A stretch of 64,000 nucleotides of DNA from Prorocentrum cordatum. Its lineage: Eukaryota; Sar; Dinophyceae; Prorocentrales; Prorocentraceae. Made by a program: the position numbers and the translations under genes. Shown piece by piece: positions 42,546-53,065 of the stretch. Position 1 is the first letter of the stretch. The number at the start of each line of letters is the position of its first letter. The stretch covers positions 145,001 to 209,000 of the forward strand of contig CAUYUJ010000880.1 of NCBI GenBank assembly GCA_963575745.1, given 5' to 3'. The notes under the pieces are model-generated. The model was given only the letters and a program-made list of their open reading frames with translations, was not told where the DNA came from and searched no databases.

Positions 42546-43655
42546 CTTGATCGGGTCGCTGCTGGGAAACGGCCCGAGGTCCTCAGCCAAGGCGAAGTCA
42601 AGGCGAGGCGGTCGAGAACATCTCTCTCAGTGGGTCATCGGGCGAACTTGCATTCCGCAACGGGGTCCACTCCGCTCCGCTCCCTCCTTCCTCCTCTCTC
42701 CTCCTGCTGCCACCCGCCTCCGTGCTGTGCTGCCTGCCCCTCCATGTTCCGCACTCCCCCGGAGGGGGACGGCCACGAAGTGGAGTTGTAGCAGGAGGAC
42801 GTAGAGGAGGAGCAGGGAGGAGGATGGAGGTGGATATGGAGGAAGGGAGAGGACGGAGGAGGAGGAGGAGGCGGAGGAGGAGGAGGAGGAAAAGGAGGAG
42901 GGGGAGAGGGAAGAGAAGGAGGGGGAGGAGGAGGAGGAGGAGGAGGAGGAGGAGGAGGAGGAGGAGGAGGAGGAGGAGGAGGGGCTGCGTACTTGGACTG
43001 CGTCTAGCAGGGGGGGCCCTGGGGGCAGGTCCGCTCCGTGGCGAGCGCCAACCACCCCAGAGGGCCTACGGGCCAGCGCAGCGGGCGCCAAGGCGGATTG
43101 CCCTTTGGGGCCCGCCCGATTAGGGCACCCGCGGGGCACGCACGGTGCACGCGGCTCCGCACTGGCAGCTAGCAACGCAGCCACCCACCCTGTACATGTG
43201 GGCGTGCCTTGCAGAGCGCCTCCCCGCAGTGCCCATTTCGGGCGCATGTCGGGACTGCCGCCGCGGGATCGCCCCAAGACACCCGCGTGAAACGCCGAGC
43301 GCGCCTCGCCAGCGAAGTGTTCAGCGTTTCGCGTGGGTTTTGACGTCCCCCGGCGGCGCCTCAGGCGGTCCTGGGGCCCGCACGGCCGCCGCCAAGCCCC
43401 ATCACAGTGAGGCATCTCCGCCAGTCCGATGGGGCACGAAGCGTCCCGGGTGCTGCTGCGCGCGCAGGCAGCTGCTTGGCGTGTTGCTGCAGCTGCGCCT
43501 GTTGGCGCAGGAGTGCCGCCGCTGCGCAGCAGGCGCGCTCGTGTCCGAGGGCGGGCCATGCGGTCCCGTCACCCCTGGGGTCCAGCCAGCCAGGGGTCCG
43601 GCCAGGCTGGGTGTCCGCGAGTGGGCCAAGTGAGCGACGCACAGTAACGGGGTCG
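42546..43655. other. No supported gene; contains (GGA)n at 42838-42984
   Basis: A GGA microsatellite at 42838-42984 is flanked by GC-rich DNA with long open frames on several strands. None has a recognisable motif. Confidence 0.45.
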
Positions 43656-44042
43656 CCTTGCGTAGGGTCGCGCGTAGCCGCCCTCGCCTCCTATGCAGCG
43701 TGCCGCGCCGGCGGCCCGCGTAAGCCACCGCATAGTGTCGCTATTTCATCTCGCGCAAGACCATGTTTGATCGTCGCTCAAGTGCTTGGGCCTGATCACC
43801 CGCTGGGGCGAAGGGCCCCTGGCGGCAGTGCACCTCCTCCCCCGCCTGCGCTTCCTCCTCCACCGCCTCCTCCTCCTCTTTCTCCTCCTCCTCCTCCTCC
43901 TCCTCCTCCTCCTCCTCCTCCTCCTCCTCCTAGCCGCTTCGGGCTCGCGAGGTTTCTCGCGCGCCTTGCAGGTGCCATTCTTCGGAGCGGCAGCGCGCCT
44001 GCGAGCCTTTTCTTTCGCTCCCATCCACCCCCGCACAGGTGG

Positions 44043-45104
44043 ATGGCCAGTCCCGCTCATGATGTGCTGCCAGGACCGACCCGCCCCTTCTGGGGCTGCC
44101 CGTCCTGCGGCGCGTCCGCCAACTATGCATCGCGCATTCGGTGCCGATGCGGCCGCCCTGCCCCGCAGTCTGTCGCAGACAAGGCGCGCAAGGCGGCCAA
44201 GCAGATGGAAGCCGGTGGGCCGTCTCATGCTCCTGGGGCTGCAGGTGGTCGCCGCCGTGCTGGGAGTGCGTGGGCGGCAGGACCGCCAGGCAGTGTGGAT
44301 GGTGGCATCGCCCGTGAGCTCGCCGAGCTCAAGCGCAAGTACGCCGCCCTCCAGAAGTCCCAGGCCGTGCCCACTCCCGTGCCTGCGCCTCCGCCCGATC
44401 CGCTCGATCTTGAGGTACAGCGCTGGGAAGGTATCGTTGCCCAGTTCGCCAAGTCTGGCTTGGGCGCTGACGTCCCCAGCCGTGTCAGTGCCGAGCAGTC
44501 TCTGGCCGCGGCGCGCAAGGCTCGGAATGATGCCAAGCCACAACTTGCACGCCACACCACCCTCGGGCACAAGCTGCAGGATGCGATCAAGCGCCATCAG
44601 AAGCTCGAGTCCGACGTCAGTGCGCAGGTCAAGGTCGTCGAGGCCGCCGAGGAGCACCTCCGTGAGCTCAGGGCCAAGGTGCTGGCCGCCAAGGACCTGG
44701 TGGCTACCCTCCAGGAGGAGCTGCGCGAGTCTTGCCCTAAGGACCTGCGCCCTGAAGGGAGTGATGCTACCTCCTTCGTGCTGCCCGACCTCCCGACCAC
44801 CGTGCTGGAGGCCGACGCCGACCTCAAGGCCATGGTGGAGTCGCCTGTTTTTGACAAGTTCAAGGAGGCTGTGCGTGCGGCTGCTGCCGCCCAGGCAGCC
44901 GCCGCTGGCCCAACCGTCGGGGATGAGGGCACCGACTGTGGTGAATCGGTTCCCGTCCCTGAGGATGATGATGTGTACCTTGACGTCGACGAGGAAGGCA
45001 TCTCCCAGGTCATCTCCACTACCAAGTTTGCTGGTGACAAACGGGAGCTCCAGGAGTTGTTCAAGTCCCTCGGCCTCGTCACCAAGAAGCAGCGGCGGGG
45101 GTGA
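44043..45104 (+). CDS. LINE ORF1: zinc-finger/coiled-coil nucleic-acid-binding protein
   Basis: From the ATG at 44043 the product is 353 residues. Residues 16-37 (FWGCPSCGASANYASRIRCR then CG) have the W-x-C-x2-C...N...C-x-C pattern of a RanBP2-type zinc finger, expected to bind single-stranded nucleic acid. A long Glu/Lys/Leu-rich coiled coil spans about residues 177-230 (KLQDAIKRHQKLESDVSAQV onward), as in ORF1 proteins that oligomerise around element RNA. An acidic tail (PEDDDVYLDVDEE) and a basic end (TKKQRRG) follow. The frame is open further upstream to 43407, but that part is CCT-derived Pro-rich sequence, so I prefer the start just before the zinc finger. Confidence 0.75.
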   Translation: MASPAHDVLPGPTRPFWGCPSCGASANYASRIRCRCGRPAPQSVADKARKAAKQMEAGGPSHAPGAAGGRRRAGSAWAAGPPGSVDGGIARELAELKRKYAALQKSQAVPTPVPAPPPDPLDLEVQRWEGIVAQFAKSGLGADVPSRVSAEQSLAAARKARNDAKPQLARHTTLGHKLQDAIKRHQKLESDVSAQVKVVEAAEEHLRELRAKVLAAKDLVATLQEELRESCPKDLRPEGSDATSFVLPDLPTTVLEADADLKAMVESPVFDKFKEAVRAAAAAQAAAAGPTVGDEGTDCGESVPVPEDDDVYLDVDEEGISQVISTTKFAGDKRELQELFKSLGLVTKKQRRG

Positions 45105-45156
45105 TCCTCACCATGGTGCAGTACACCCGCGGGTCTGTGGCCTGCCGTTGTCGTGT

Positions 45157-48100
45157 ATGAGGCTACCAATACCCCCGATTTGCAGGAAGAAGTTGCCGCC
45201 GACATCGACGGCGACACAGTTCATCGAGACTTTCAATGGCTCTGGGTGGTCCACGCTACGTGAGCGGCTCACCACGACTACCAGTGTCATCGTGTGCGCC
45301 CAGGAGCTTGGCTTGTCCGAGCTCACAGCGCCCCAGTCCCTGGCCGCGGTGCGCGCCCTGGGCTGGCGATTCCTCATCAGTGAGTCGTCCTTCAACCCCG
45401 CGACGCAGAGGTGCTCGGCTGGGGTTGGAGTTTTTGTTCGTGATGGGTTTGGCTTGCGATGGACTGACCCAGCGTGCAAGGCTATTGTGCCACATCGTGC
45501 CATACAGGTTACCATTGACCTCCCTGGTTTCTCGTTCAACATCGTGTGTGCCTATTTCCACGTCAATGACGGCATGCGTGAGAAGAATCTGTCCATGCTC
45601 AGCGCGATCGGCGCCAAGATCATCCAGCCTCCGCTCACGGTCATTGCGGCAGATTGGAACAACTCACCTGCCGCCGTCGAGGCCACGGGCTTTGTGCAGA
45701 AGGTCAAGGCCGTCATCATGGCGCCTGCTGCAATCACCTGCCGTACCAGTTCGTCTACGTCCACGATTGATTTCTTCGTTGTAGGGCATGCTCTGTCTAC
45801 GCTGGCTGCCAGCATCTTTGTGGACAGCACGTGGCATGTTAGACCGCACCGTCCTGTTTTGCTTGAGCTGCGTGCTAATGCACTTCAGGTCCGTCAGTTG
45901 GTCTTTCGGCGTCACAGTCGAATCCCCACCCACCTCCCGATCGGCTGTCCTCGTCCCCCTCCCCCGTGGGCGTTGTCAGAGCGCCTCCTGCCCAAGCTGC
46001 AGTTTTTGTCTGAGCATGGCTCCTCTCAGGAGGCCTGGGCTCTCATGAATGAAGTGTGGTCTCTCTTTGCCAATGCTGCCGAGCAGGAGTTACTTGACGT
46101 TTGCGATCTCCCCACCACCCGTGCGGGGTGGCGAGGAGCTCGCGTGCAGTCAGTCTGGGAGCCTATCGTCCATCGCCGACAGGAGCCCGATGATGGCACG
46201 CTGGTGGCTAACTGTTGGCAATGGATGTGCGGTATGCTCAGTGAGTTTTTGTCTCTCACGCGTCGTGATGATGTTGATTGGGTCTCGGGTGAAGGCGCTC
46301 ACCATCTCCTGGCGGTGCGAGTTTCGCACGCGGGGGAGGGCTTGTGCGCCCGCCTGGACCGCTCGCTGGCGTCAGTACGCCTCCTGCTCACTCAATGGTC
46401 TCCGCATTTGCCTGGGGACAGCGAGTGGTGGGATACTGCTGATGCGCTCGCGGAGGAGCTCGCCACGGAATGTGATGAAGTCCAGGCGGAGCACTCCAAA
46501 GCCAGAGACCGCTCCTGGAAGGAGTGGCACATCTTGGCGCTCAGCGGCTCGGCCAGGCGCATGCATCGCCTGACCCGCATCAAGAAGCTGTGGGAGCCCA
46601 CGGTCTCCTCCTCGGTCCCTGGGTCGTTTACGTCTGAGCCGTGTCAGTTAGTACAGGAGGAGACCGTGAAGCTCGGAGGTTTTTGGCATGCGGAGGTGGA
46701 GCCTCCTGAGGCGTGGATTCCCGATCGCGAGGCTCTGGACGCTCTCACGTGTGTGCAGTTGCGTGCGGCGGCTCGGACTTTCTCGGAATCCACGGCCCAA
46801 AGCCTAGACGGTTTTCACCCACGGCATGTCGAGATGCTCAGCGACACAGCGCTCGTGCAGCTCAGTATTATTTTCACGTGCTCGGAGCGCCTCGGCTTGT
46901 TTCCTGCCCAGCTCCTCTGGCTCCTCTTTCCACTGCTTGAGAAGCCGCAAGGCGGCTACCGCCCAATTTTGCTCGTCGCGTCCTTTGTGCGAGTGTGGGA
47001 AAAGGCACGCCGCCCTCTTGTGGAGCCCTTCCTGGAAGCGTCCTCCCGCAAGTACTGGTCCTTTGGAAAAGGCAGGGGAGCTGAGGAGGCAGTGTGGCTT
47101 GCGGCGGTCCGCGCTGAACGTGGCCAGGCTATCGACCAAGAGACGGCGGGGTTTCTGTGGGATGGCCTCAAGTTCTATGAGTCGTTTAACTTGGAGCTCC
47201 TGCGTGATCGTGCGCTGGCGTGCGGGCTCCCGCGGCCCCTAGTCAAGGTCCTGTTCAACTTCTGGAGGGGGCCCCGCCTGGTTCGACTGGGAGCCCATCA
47301 CTGTCCTCTTGTGCAGTTTGCCCGCTCTGGGTTGCCAGCTGGCGACGTGTTCAATGACGCCTTCGTGCAGATCTACCTCCTCGGGGCCCTAGATGGTTTC
47401 GTGGCGCGGCACCCCCGCTTGGACCTCGGCGTGTACGTTGATGACGACTGCGTTTCCATGACGGGCCCCCGACAAGACCTCGTACCAGCCCTCGTGGAGG
47501 CCGCCCAGGACCTCGTCACCGTTTATAGGGAGGAGCTCCAGGTTGGCCTCGCCCACGACAAGGCGGTGGTCTTTGGGTCTTCCCATGATGTCGTTCGTGA
47601 CCTCGATCGACGGCTTGCTCGTATCGGTGCTCGCTCAGCGGCTGCTACGACCTCTGCCACTGCGCTCGGTGCTGACTTTGCTCCTGCTCGTCCTCGTGCT
47701 GCGCCTGGCGCTACGTGTCGGATGAAGAAACGGTTTCGAGCTATGAAGAGACGTGTTGGCTTCCTGCGTTCGCTACGACGACGGCTCTCTGTTGGCAAGG
47801 CCAGACTTCACAAGATATATATATCTGGAGTGCGCCCTGCGACTACGTACGGCTCCCTCGTCACTGGCATGACGGAGAGAGAGTTGTTGGTTTTACGACG
47901 TGCCCTCGTCCCGTTCCGAGGAGGCTCGCTACCCGCTCGTATGCTCCTGTATGATGACCCAGCGTGGAAGGTAGCAGTGGCGCCCGTCATTCAATATTCC
48001 AAGGCAGTATGGAACTCAATTGTGCATCCTGATCGTGTTGTGCTCTCGTGGAGGTTCTTGCAGAAGACGTGGGATGCTGTAGCCGCGAAGTATCCAGTCT

Positions 48101-49819
48101 TGCAGCAGTCGCAGTGGAATAAGAGTGCAGGCCCCATTCACCGTGCCATGTTGTGTTTGCATCGCCTAGGATGGAAGTTCACCAACTTTAAGACCTTCTT
48201 CGATGACAACCAGATAGAGCATGATTTGTTTTTCACCTCTCCTGCCTTGCTTGCCAAGCAGTTGCATGCTAGTATTCTTCGCCATCATGGCCGTTGCTTT
48301 GCTGCCACTCTAACGCAGGGGCAGGGGCAGGAGGTTGCCGCAGATTTGATTGTCCAAGCTGTCCGTTCTAAGAAATTCTCGGCGCTGCAAAAGCATGTTG
48401 TAGCCTCCGTCTTTGCTGGGGGCATGTGGACCGAGGACCGCCTTGTGCAGCATGGCTTTGAATCAACAGGTCTATGCCCCTTGTGCTCCCAGCCAGATTC
48501 AATTCATCATCGTCTCTGGTGCTGCCCTGCTGTGGCCGCCGCTAGGGATGAGGCGACGTCGGCAGAGATTGCAGCTGATGCGCGCGAGGAGCCCGGAGAT
48601 CTCCTGTGGTCCAGGCTCCTGGTGTTCCAACCTCGCCCCGACGAGTTCCCTCCTCCCTCCTCTGAGTTGTTCCCTGTCTTCCAGGATGCCCAGGGCAACC
48701 CTGTGTCCCAGGAGACCTTCCAGGAGCTCAGCGCGGGATGTGATGTTTGTGTTGACGGCAGTGCAACTCGAACTGAATTCGCCCGTCTCAATCGAGCGGC
48801 TTATGCCGCGGTCTTTCTGGAGAATTCTGAGCAGTGCGAAGTCCGATGTAGGATGCAGGGTGTGGTGTGGGAGTCCTTACCCCAGACGGCGCCGTCCGCC
48901 GAACACCTTGCCCTAGCTATGCTTTCCATCTTCCAACGGGGCCCAGGGACCACGAGGCCGGTTTCCGATTGTTTGGGCGCTGTGCGCTTGACTCAAAAGC
49001 CTGCCCCCGCCCAGCTTAACGGATCCCAAGTTTTTGCTGGTCTGCGCCGTGGTGCGCTCCAGCATCCAGGGCACACACACATCGGGCACGTTAGTCATAC
49101 CCGTGCCCATCGCTCTGAAGATGTCATCTCCGCGCTCCCACCTGATGAGGAAAGGATCGCGCGTGGCAACCAGATGGCCGATTTGTTAGCCAAGGATGCC
49201 CTTTCCCTCCACCCCCGTGCCCCTCCCGCCACCTCGGAGTTGCATGGGCTTATGGTCAAACGCCTCCGCGCCGCCATTCGTGTGGCGGCGGCGGTCCTTC
49301 CTGCTTTCCCGCTCCCATCCTTTAAGAAGATCAAGGTGCCGAGCATAACGCGTGTTGTGTCGTGGCACGAGTGGTGTCGTGTGGGGAGTTGGAAGTTGCG
49401 TTGTGCTCGGTGCCTTGGGGCTTGCCCTGAGCAGGACGAGCGACCCCTCAATCAGTGCCCAGGCCCCCCTCCGCTCCTTGTAAAGTTGCGTGAGTGTGAA
49501 GGGGTGGGCGGCCACGTCCTGAGGGCGTGCTGGACGGCACGCGATCAGGTCCTAGTGTATTGCTGTAAATGCGGGGCCTATGCAGAGGAGAGGTCGAGTG
49601 GCGCCCTCTTCAAGACTTGTCGCCCTGCCTTGACGCCCCAGCGGGCGTATGATCGACGGCGCCTGGAGGCTGGGCTTCACCCGCACTCGCGTCGGCGTGA
49701 GGAGACCCTCCAGGCGCCGACCCCTCTCGAGTCCGACCTCATTCGGCGGTTGGTGGGTGGGACGGCTGGGTGGGCGGACGTCTCCTCCTCCTCCTCCGTC
49801 ACTGCTGCCATCATTCGGA
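45157..49819 (+). CDS. LINE ORF2: endonuclease, reverse transcriptase, RNase H; 3' end in gap
   Basis: 1554 codons are open from the ATG at 45157, 52 bases after ORF1. Numbering from there: an apurinic-type endonuclease with E50 (CAQELG), D166/N168 (AADWNN), D205 (STIDFF) and H231 (RPHRPV); a reverse transcriptase from about 580, with motif A D669, GLPAGDVFND at about 725 and YVDDD (D762, D763); a CPLC...HH...CC finger at 1107-1123; RNase H with D1200, E1249, D1271 and D1342 (NQMADLL); and C-terminal Cys clusters at 1416-1419 and 1469-1488 followed by RRRLEAGLHP. It would nick DNA and copy element RNA by target-primed reverse transcription. All expected catalytic residues are visible. The same frame stays open upstream over ORF1 and past the gap, but those parts are not credible protein. 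Confidence 0.9.
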
Positions 49820-49919
49820 NNNNNNNNNNNNNNNNNNNNNNNNNNNNNNNNNNNNNNNNNNNNNNNNNNNNNNNNNNNNNNNNNNNNNNNNNNNNNNNNN
49901 NNNNNNNNNNNNNNNNNNN
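49820..49919. other. Assembly gap, 100 N
   Basis: Exactly 100 N, the usual placeholder for a gap of unknown size. Left of it is the LINE ORF2 C-terminus; right of it is TCCTCCC repeat DNA (49920-49980). Confidence 1.
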
Positions 49920-50133
49920 TCCCTCCTCCCTCCTACCTCCTACCTCCTCCCTCCTCCCTCCTCCCTCCTCCTCCCTCCTCGATGCTCCGAGGCCGACCGC
50001 CGGAGGGGAGCGCCCCGCGGTCTGGAGGGGAGCCGGCGGCGCCGAGCCCTCGTGGGGAGCGGCGGCGCGCGGGCGCCGCGCGCTCTCGGCGCGCCCGGGG
50101 CGCGGCGGCCTCACAGAGGCGCCCCGAGTCGGG

Positions 50134-50320
50134 ACGCTCGACATGGGTACTGAAAGAATGGGTTCCTGTTCATTCTGGACAGGGCTCGCTGTCCACGCCG
50201 CCGCGGCCTGTGTCCACTCGCAACAGGAGGCCGCCTGCCCAACAGCGACCGCTGTTGGTTTGGGACAACCTTCGTTGTTGGGCATTGTGCCCATTGTTTC
50301 CGTACCCATTTCGGGCGTCC
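50134..50320. mobile_element. Family E foldback, copy E1
   Basis: The left end CGCTCGACATGGGTACTGAA then AGAATGGG is inverted at GCCCATTGTTTCCGTACCCA then TTTCGGGCG. The interior CGCCGCCGCGGCCTGTGTCC and CAACAGGAGGCCGCCTGCCC is shared with E2 (52206). Confidence 0.75.
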
Positions 50321-50422
50321 GAGGAGGCGCCCCGAGGGCGCCGGGCGAGGAGTTTTGTCTGTGCCCGGCGGTGCGGGGCGTTCGACGGGCGAAGCTCGAC
50401 TAGATCGGTGGCGGAAAAGAGG

Positions 50423-50590
50423 GGGGTGATGACTAGGGGGGGGTGGATATCATGTCGGGGTCCATGATTTCTCCCCAGATTTCCTGGCTATTTCAGTACG
50501 TCCCTGGCCCCCCCGCTGGGCCGCGCACATGCCGCCGGTCATGATTTGCACCTCCCCTCTTGGACACCCCCCTCTTGGCCGCTCCCGACT
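50423..50590. mobile_element. Family J repeat, copy J2
   Basis: GGGTGATGACTAGGGGGGGG, TACGTCCCTGG, GGGCCGCGCACATGCCG and GTCATGATTTGCACC match J1 (32511). It directly precedes C4. Confidence 0.55.
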
Positions 50591-50598
50591 AGACTGAA

Positions 50599-50748
50599 GT
50601 CGGGCCTGTCCCCCTACAGGAGGAATATTCAAGAATAGTCAAAAGACAGTCCGGGGACTATTTTGGTTTTTTTTCTGCCATTTGGGAATCTTTCGGGAGT
50701 ATTTTAGATTTTTCGTCGAAAATCCCCCTGTAGGGGGACACGCCCGAC
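50599..50748. mobile_element. Family C foldback, copy C4 with 4-bp TSD
   Basis: The left end GTCGGGCCTGTCCCCCTACA and right end TGTAGGGGGACACGCCCGAC are perfect inverted repeats. Both flanks carry TGAA (50595-50598 and 50749-50752), a likely 4-bp target duplication. The interior pairs AAGAATAGTC with GACTATTTT. Confidence 0.8.
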
Positions 50749-50752
50749 TGAA

Positions 50753-51025
50753 GACTAGACGTAAGAGTGACGTTTCGCCGAAGTGACCTTTGGTGCGGGC
50801 ACAGATGGGCCCCCAGGTGGCTGAAAACGAAGCAGGAGCAGCGGCTTGCGCGCCCAGGTGTGGTCTCCCCGCGGCCCCCAAGAAGCTGCGCGCCTTACCC
50901 AGGGCCACTCTTGCGTGTAGCCGCGAAGCGATGTGGGCGACGATCAGTGTGCCAAATAGTGCCAGCCCCGCCCCCGATGATCAATTCTATACCCTCCCCC
51001 TTGACCACCGAGTGGTTATGTTATT
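50753..51025. other. No supported gene; part of a diverged local duplication
   Basis: GTAAGAGTGACGTTTCGCCGAAGTGACC at 50761 recurs in diverged form at 51382, and AAGAAGCTGCGCGCC...CCAGGGCCACTCTTGCGTGTAGCCG at 50880 recurs near 51508. So 50753-50960 and 51370-51570 are diverged copies of one another. A gene was not found. Confidence 0.45.
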
Positions 51026-51260
51026 CAAGCATTGGCGAAGCGTCCCGGCTCGCCTATAGGCCTACCGGACGATGTTCTGAGTGGGAACCTTTTGGTGGTT
51101 TCCACGAAATGTTTCTAGAACATTCCTGGCCGAGCCTGTCTTGTTTTATCGCATCGGATTTATGTTCTAAGAACATCGGTCTTGTTATTCGAAGATTCTT
51201 GGGTTCTAAGAACATTTCGTGATAGGACTATAGGAATGCCGGGACGGTCGGTCCCTGCTC
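51026..51260. mobile_element. Family D foldback, copy D4
   Basis: CAAGCATTGGCGAAGCGTCC then CGGCTCGCCTATAGGCCTACC at the left; GGGACGGTCGGTCCCTGCTC at the right. Interior TTCTAAGAAC and ACATTTCGTG blocks. It lies between the two local duplicate segments noted at 50753. Confidence 0.8.
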
Positions 51261-51893
51261 GACAGTGGGCCAAATAGAACCGGCACCCCCCGATGATCAA
51301 TTATACAGCTTCCCCCTAAACCACCGAGTGATTATGTTATCCACGGCCAATGCAGCTTTGGTCGGGGAAGAGTGTCGACTAGACATACGAGTGACCTTTC
51401 GCTGAAGTGACCTTCTGATGCGGGCCCAATTGTGTCCCCCGATCGCCGAACGCGATGCAATAGTAGCGTCCTTCGCGCTTCTGTGTTGTCCCCCCGCGGC
51501 CCACAAAAAACCGCGCACCAAATGTCACTCTTACCCAGGGCCACTCTCGTGTAGCCGAGAGGGGCGACAAGGCGCTCGACGGCCTGAGAGTTGTGGACGA
51601 CGATCAATGGAGAGGAACCACGTGGCCAAAGCATTCGCAGATGTCTGGCAAGTGTTGCAATCATGTCTGGAACATGTAAACAACATGTGCTCGGCCGTGC
51701 GTTCAGTGCCGTTTTCGATGCATGCTCCGCGTGCGGACCATGTATTTTTAAAAAACATAGGGTTGATTTATAAATGCAAGGATGAGTTTATGCATTACTT
51801 TTTTTCTAGATGGACCACGTATTGTAAATCCGATGTTTTCACAAATGTGCTCGGCCGTGCGCTGGGGAACGGACAATGACACAAACAGAACAA
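51261..51893. other. No supported gene
   Basis: Includes the second copy of the local duplication (51370-51570), and two copies of AATGTGCTCGGCCGTGCG (near 51686 and 51843). No recognisable coding sequence. Confidence 0.4.
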
Positions 51894-52024
51894 CTCGGAG
51901 GTCCGCGCGGACTTCTCGGAGCGGCGCCGGGGCCCCCGCTGGCGCGCTCCGCCGGCGCCGCCCCCGGCGCGCTCCGCGCGCGGGTCCGGCGCCGCGCCGA
52001 GAAAGCCGCGCGGGCCTCCGAGTC
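51894..52024. mobile_element. Family G GC-rich foldback, copy G6
   Basis: CTCGGAGGTCCGCGCGGACT at the left pairs with CGCGCGGGCCTCCGAG at the right. GAGCGGCGCCGGGGCC pairs with GGCGCCGCGCCGAG, and the core is GGCGCGCTCCGCGCGC. Upstream AACGGACAATGACACAAAC matches the outer arm seen in G5. Confidence 0.75.
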
Positions 52025-52027
52025 TCC

Positions 52028-52540
52028 AGCAGTGGCGGAGCGTCCAAACAATGTTCTAAGAACCTCCTCCTCCTCCTCCTCCTCCTCCTCCTCCTCCTCC
52101 TCCTCCTCCTCAATTACTCAATATGAATACTACTCTCCCTCTTCCCCCGATCAGCTGCGAGGAAGAGGACGCGGCTCGCCGACAGCCCTGCCAAACAACT
52201 CTGCACGCCCGAAATGGGTATTGAAAGAATGGGTACGATGCCCAACAGCAGTTCTTGTTCATTCTGAACAGGGCTCGCTGTCCGCGCCGCCGCGGCCTGT
52301 GTCCATTCGAGACAGGAGGCCGCCTGCCCAACAGCGGCCGCTGTTGGCTTTGGACAACATTTGTTGTTGGGCATAGTGCCCATTTTTTCGGTACCAATGT
52401 CGGGCGTCCAGAACAATGTTCTAAGAACCTCTTTGAGGGTTCCACGACATGTTCTCAGAGCATTCCTGGCGGAGTCTGTCTTGTTTTAGCACATCGGGTT
52501 TATGTTCTAATGCCGGGACGGTCGGTCCCTGCTCGACGAG
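52028..52540. mobile_element. Family D foldback, copy D5, interrupted by a nested insertion
   Basis: D sequence (AGCAGTGGCGGAGCGTCC then CAATGTTCTAAGAACC) is broken after 52066 and resumes at 52412 with the same AACAATGTTCTAAGAACCTC, continuing to GGGACGGTCGGTCCCTGCTC at 52540. The insert (52067-52411) is CCT repeat plus element E2. Confidence 0.75.
52067..52411. mobile_element. Insertion in D5: CCT tract plus family E copy E2, 20-bp TSD
   Basis: It is bounded by identical 20-mers AACAATGTTCTAAGAACCTC (52047-52066 and 52412-52431). It begins with CCT repeats to about 52111, then unrelated DNA, then E2 from CGCCCGAAATGGGTATTGAA (52206) to TTCGGTACCAATGTCGGGCG (52406). Confidence 0.75.
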
Positions 52541-52609
52541 TTGCTAGGCTTGTGTCATTTCGCGTGCCCCATCGGCATGGCGGAGAGGTCGGCTCCGCCC
52601 AGCTCTCTC

Positions 52610-52760
52610 GGGGGCCACATGCGAACCCTACTCCTACCCCCTACGATTTCTGAGGGGTAGGGTGGGGCTCACCTCCTCCAGGAGCTCCCGAGCGAAGCGA
52701 ACCCCACCCTCCCCCTCAGAAATCGTGGGGGGTAGGGGCAGGGTTCGCATGTGGCCCCCT
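52610..52760. mobile_element. 151-bp near-perfect hairpin element
   Basis: GGGGGCCACATGCGAACCCT, CTACGATTTCTGAGGGG and TAGGGTGGGG on the left are mirrored by CCCCACCCTCCCCCTCAGAA, ATCGTGGGGGGTAGGGG and AGGGTTCGCATGTGGCCCCC on the right. Arms are about 58 bases with few mismatches; the loop is about 30 bases. No second copy in the window. Confidence 0.75.
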
Positions 52761-52932
52761 ACTCTCTCCCGGGTCCCGCGGGCGGGCGGGCCCGGCCGGC
52801 AGGGCCGCGGGAGGCGCCGGCAGCCCGCACTATCGGGGGGCCCCCTCGCCGCCGCGGCAGGACGCGGCTCGGCAGGCTGGTGCGTCCGGGCCCCGGGAGG
52901 GGTCCGGGAACCGCTTCTCGAGCAGAGGAACT

Positions 52933-53065
52933 TGGCATCGCTCGGGCGTGTGCACTTTTCCTTCGGCGAGGACCATCGAGGAGCATCCTTGATCATTCGG
53001 CAAAACAGGAAAACACGCACGAAACCGAACAAAACACAGGGAATGGATGTCCGAGCGATTGCGAG
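52933..53065. mobile_element. Family H foldback, copy H3
   Basis: TGGCATCGCTCGGGCGTGTG at the left, GGATGTCCGAGCGATTGCG at the right, with the common interior CATCGAGGAGCATCCTTGAT. Confidence 0.75.

Larger units (their letters stand above)
43656..49819 (+). mobile_element. Non-LTR retrotransposon (LINE) with intact ORF1 and ORF2
   Basis: Two ORFs in the order gag-like then endonuclease-reverse transcriptase-RNase H, with no in-frame stop in either. The left limit is set where sequence shared with 28325-28482 begins, and the true 5' end is not known. A CCT tract lies at 43855-43930. The right end is lost in the 100-N gap at 49820, so the 3' UTR, tail and target duplication cannot be seen. Intact frames suggest a young, possibly active copy. 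Confidence 0.85.

Noticed and set aside
43786-50403. Single 2205-codon open frame across the LINE
   Set aside because: The first 457 codons overlap ORF1 in another frame and part is CCT-derived. The end reads through 100 N and GC-rich repeat. Only 45157-49819 carries ORF2 domains.
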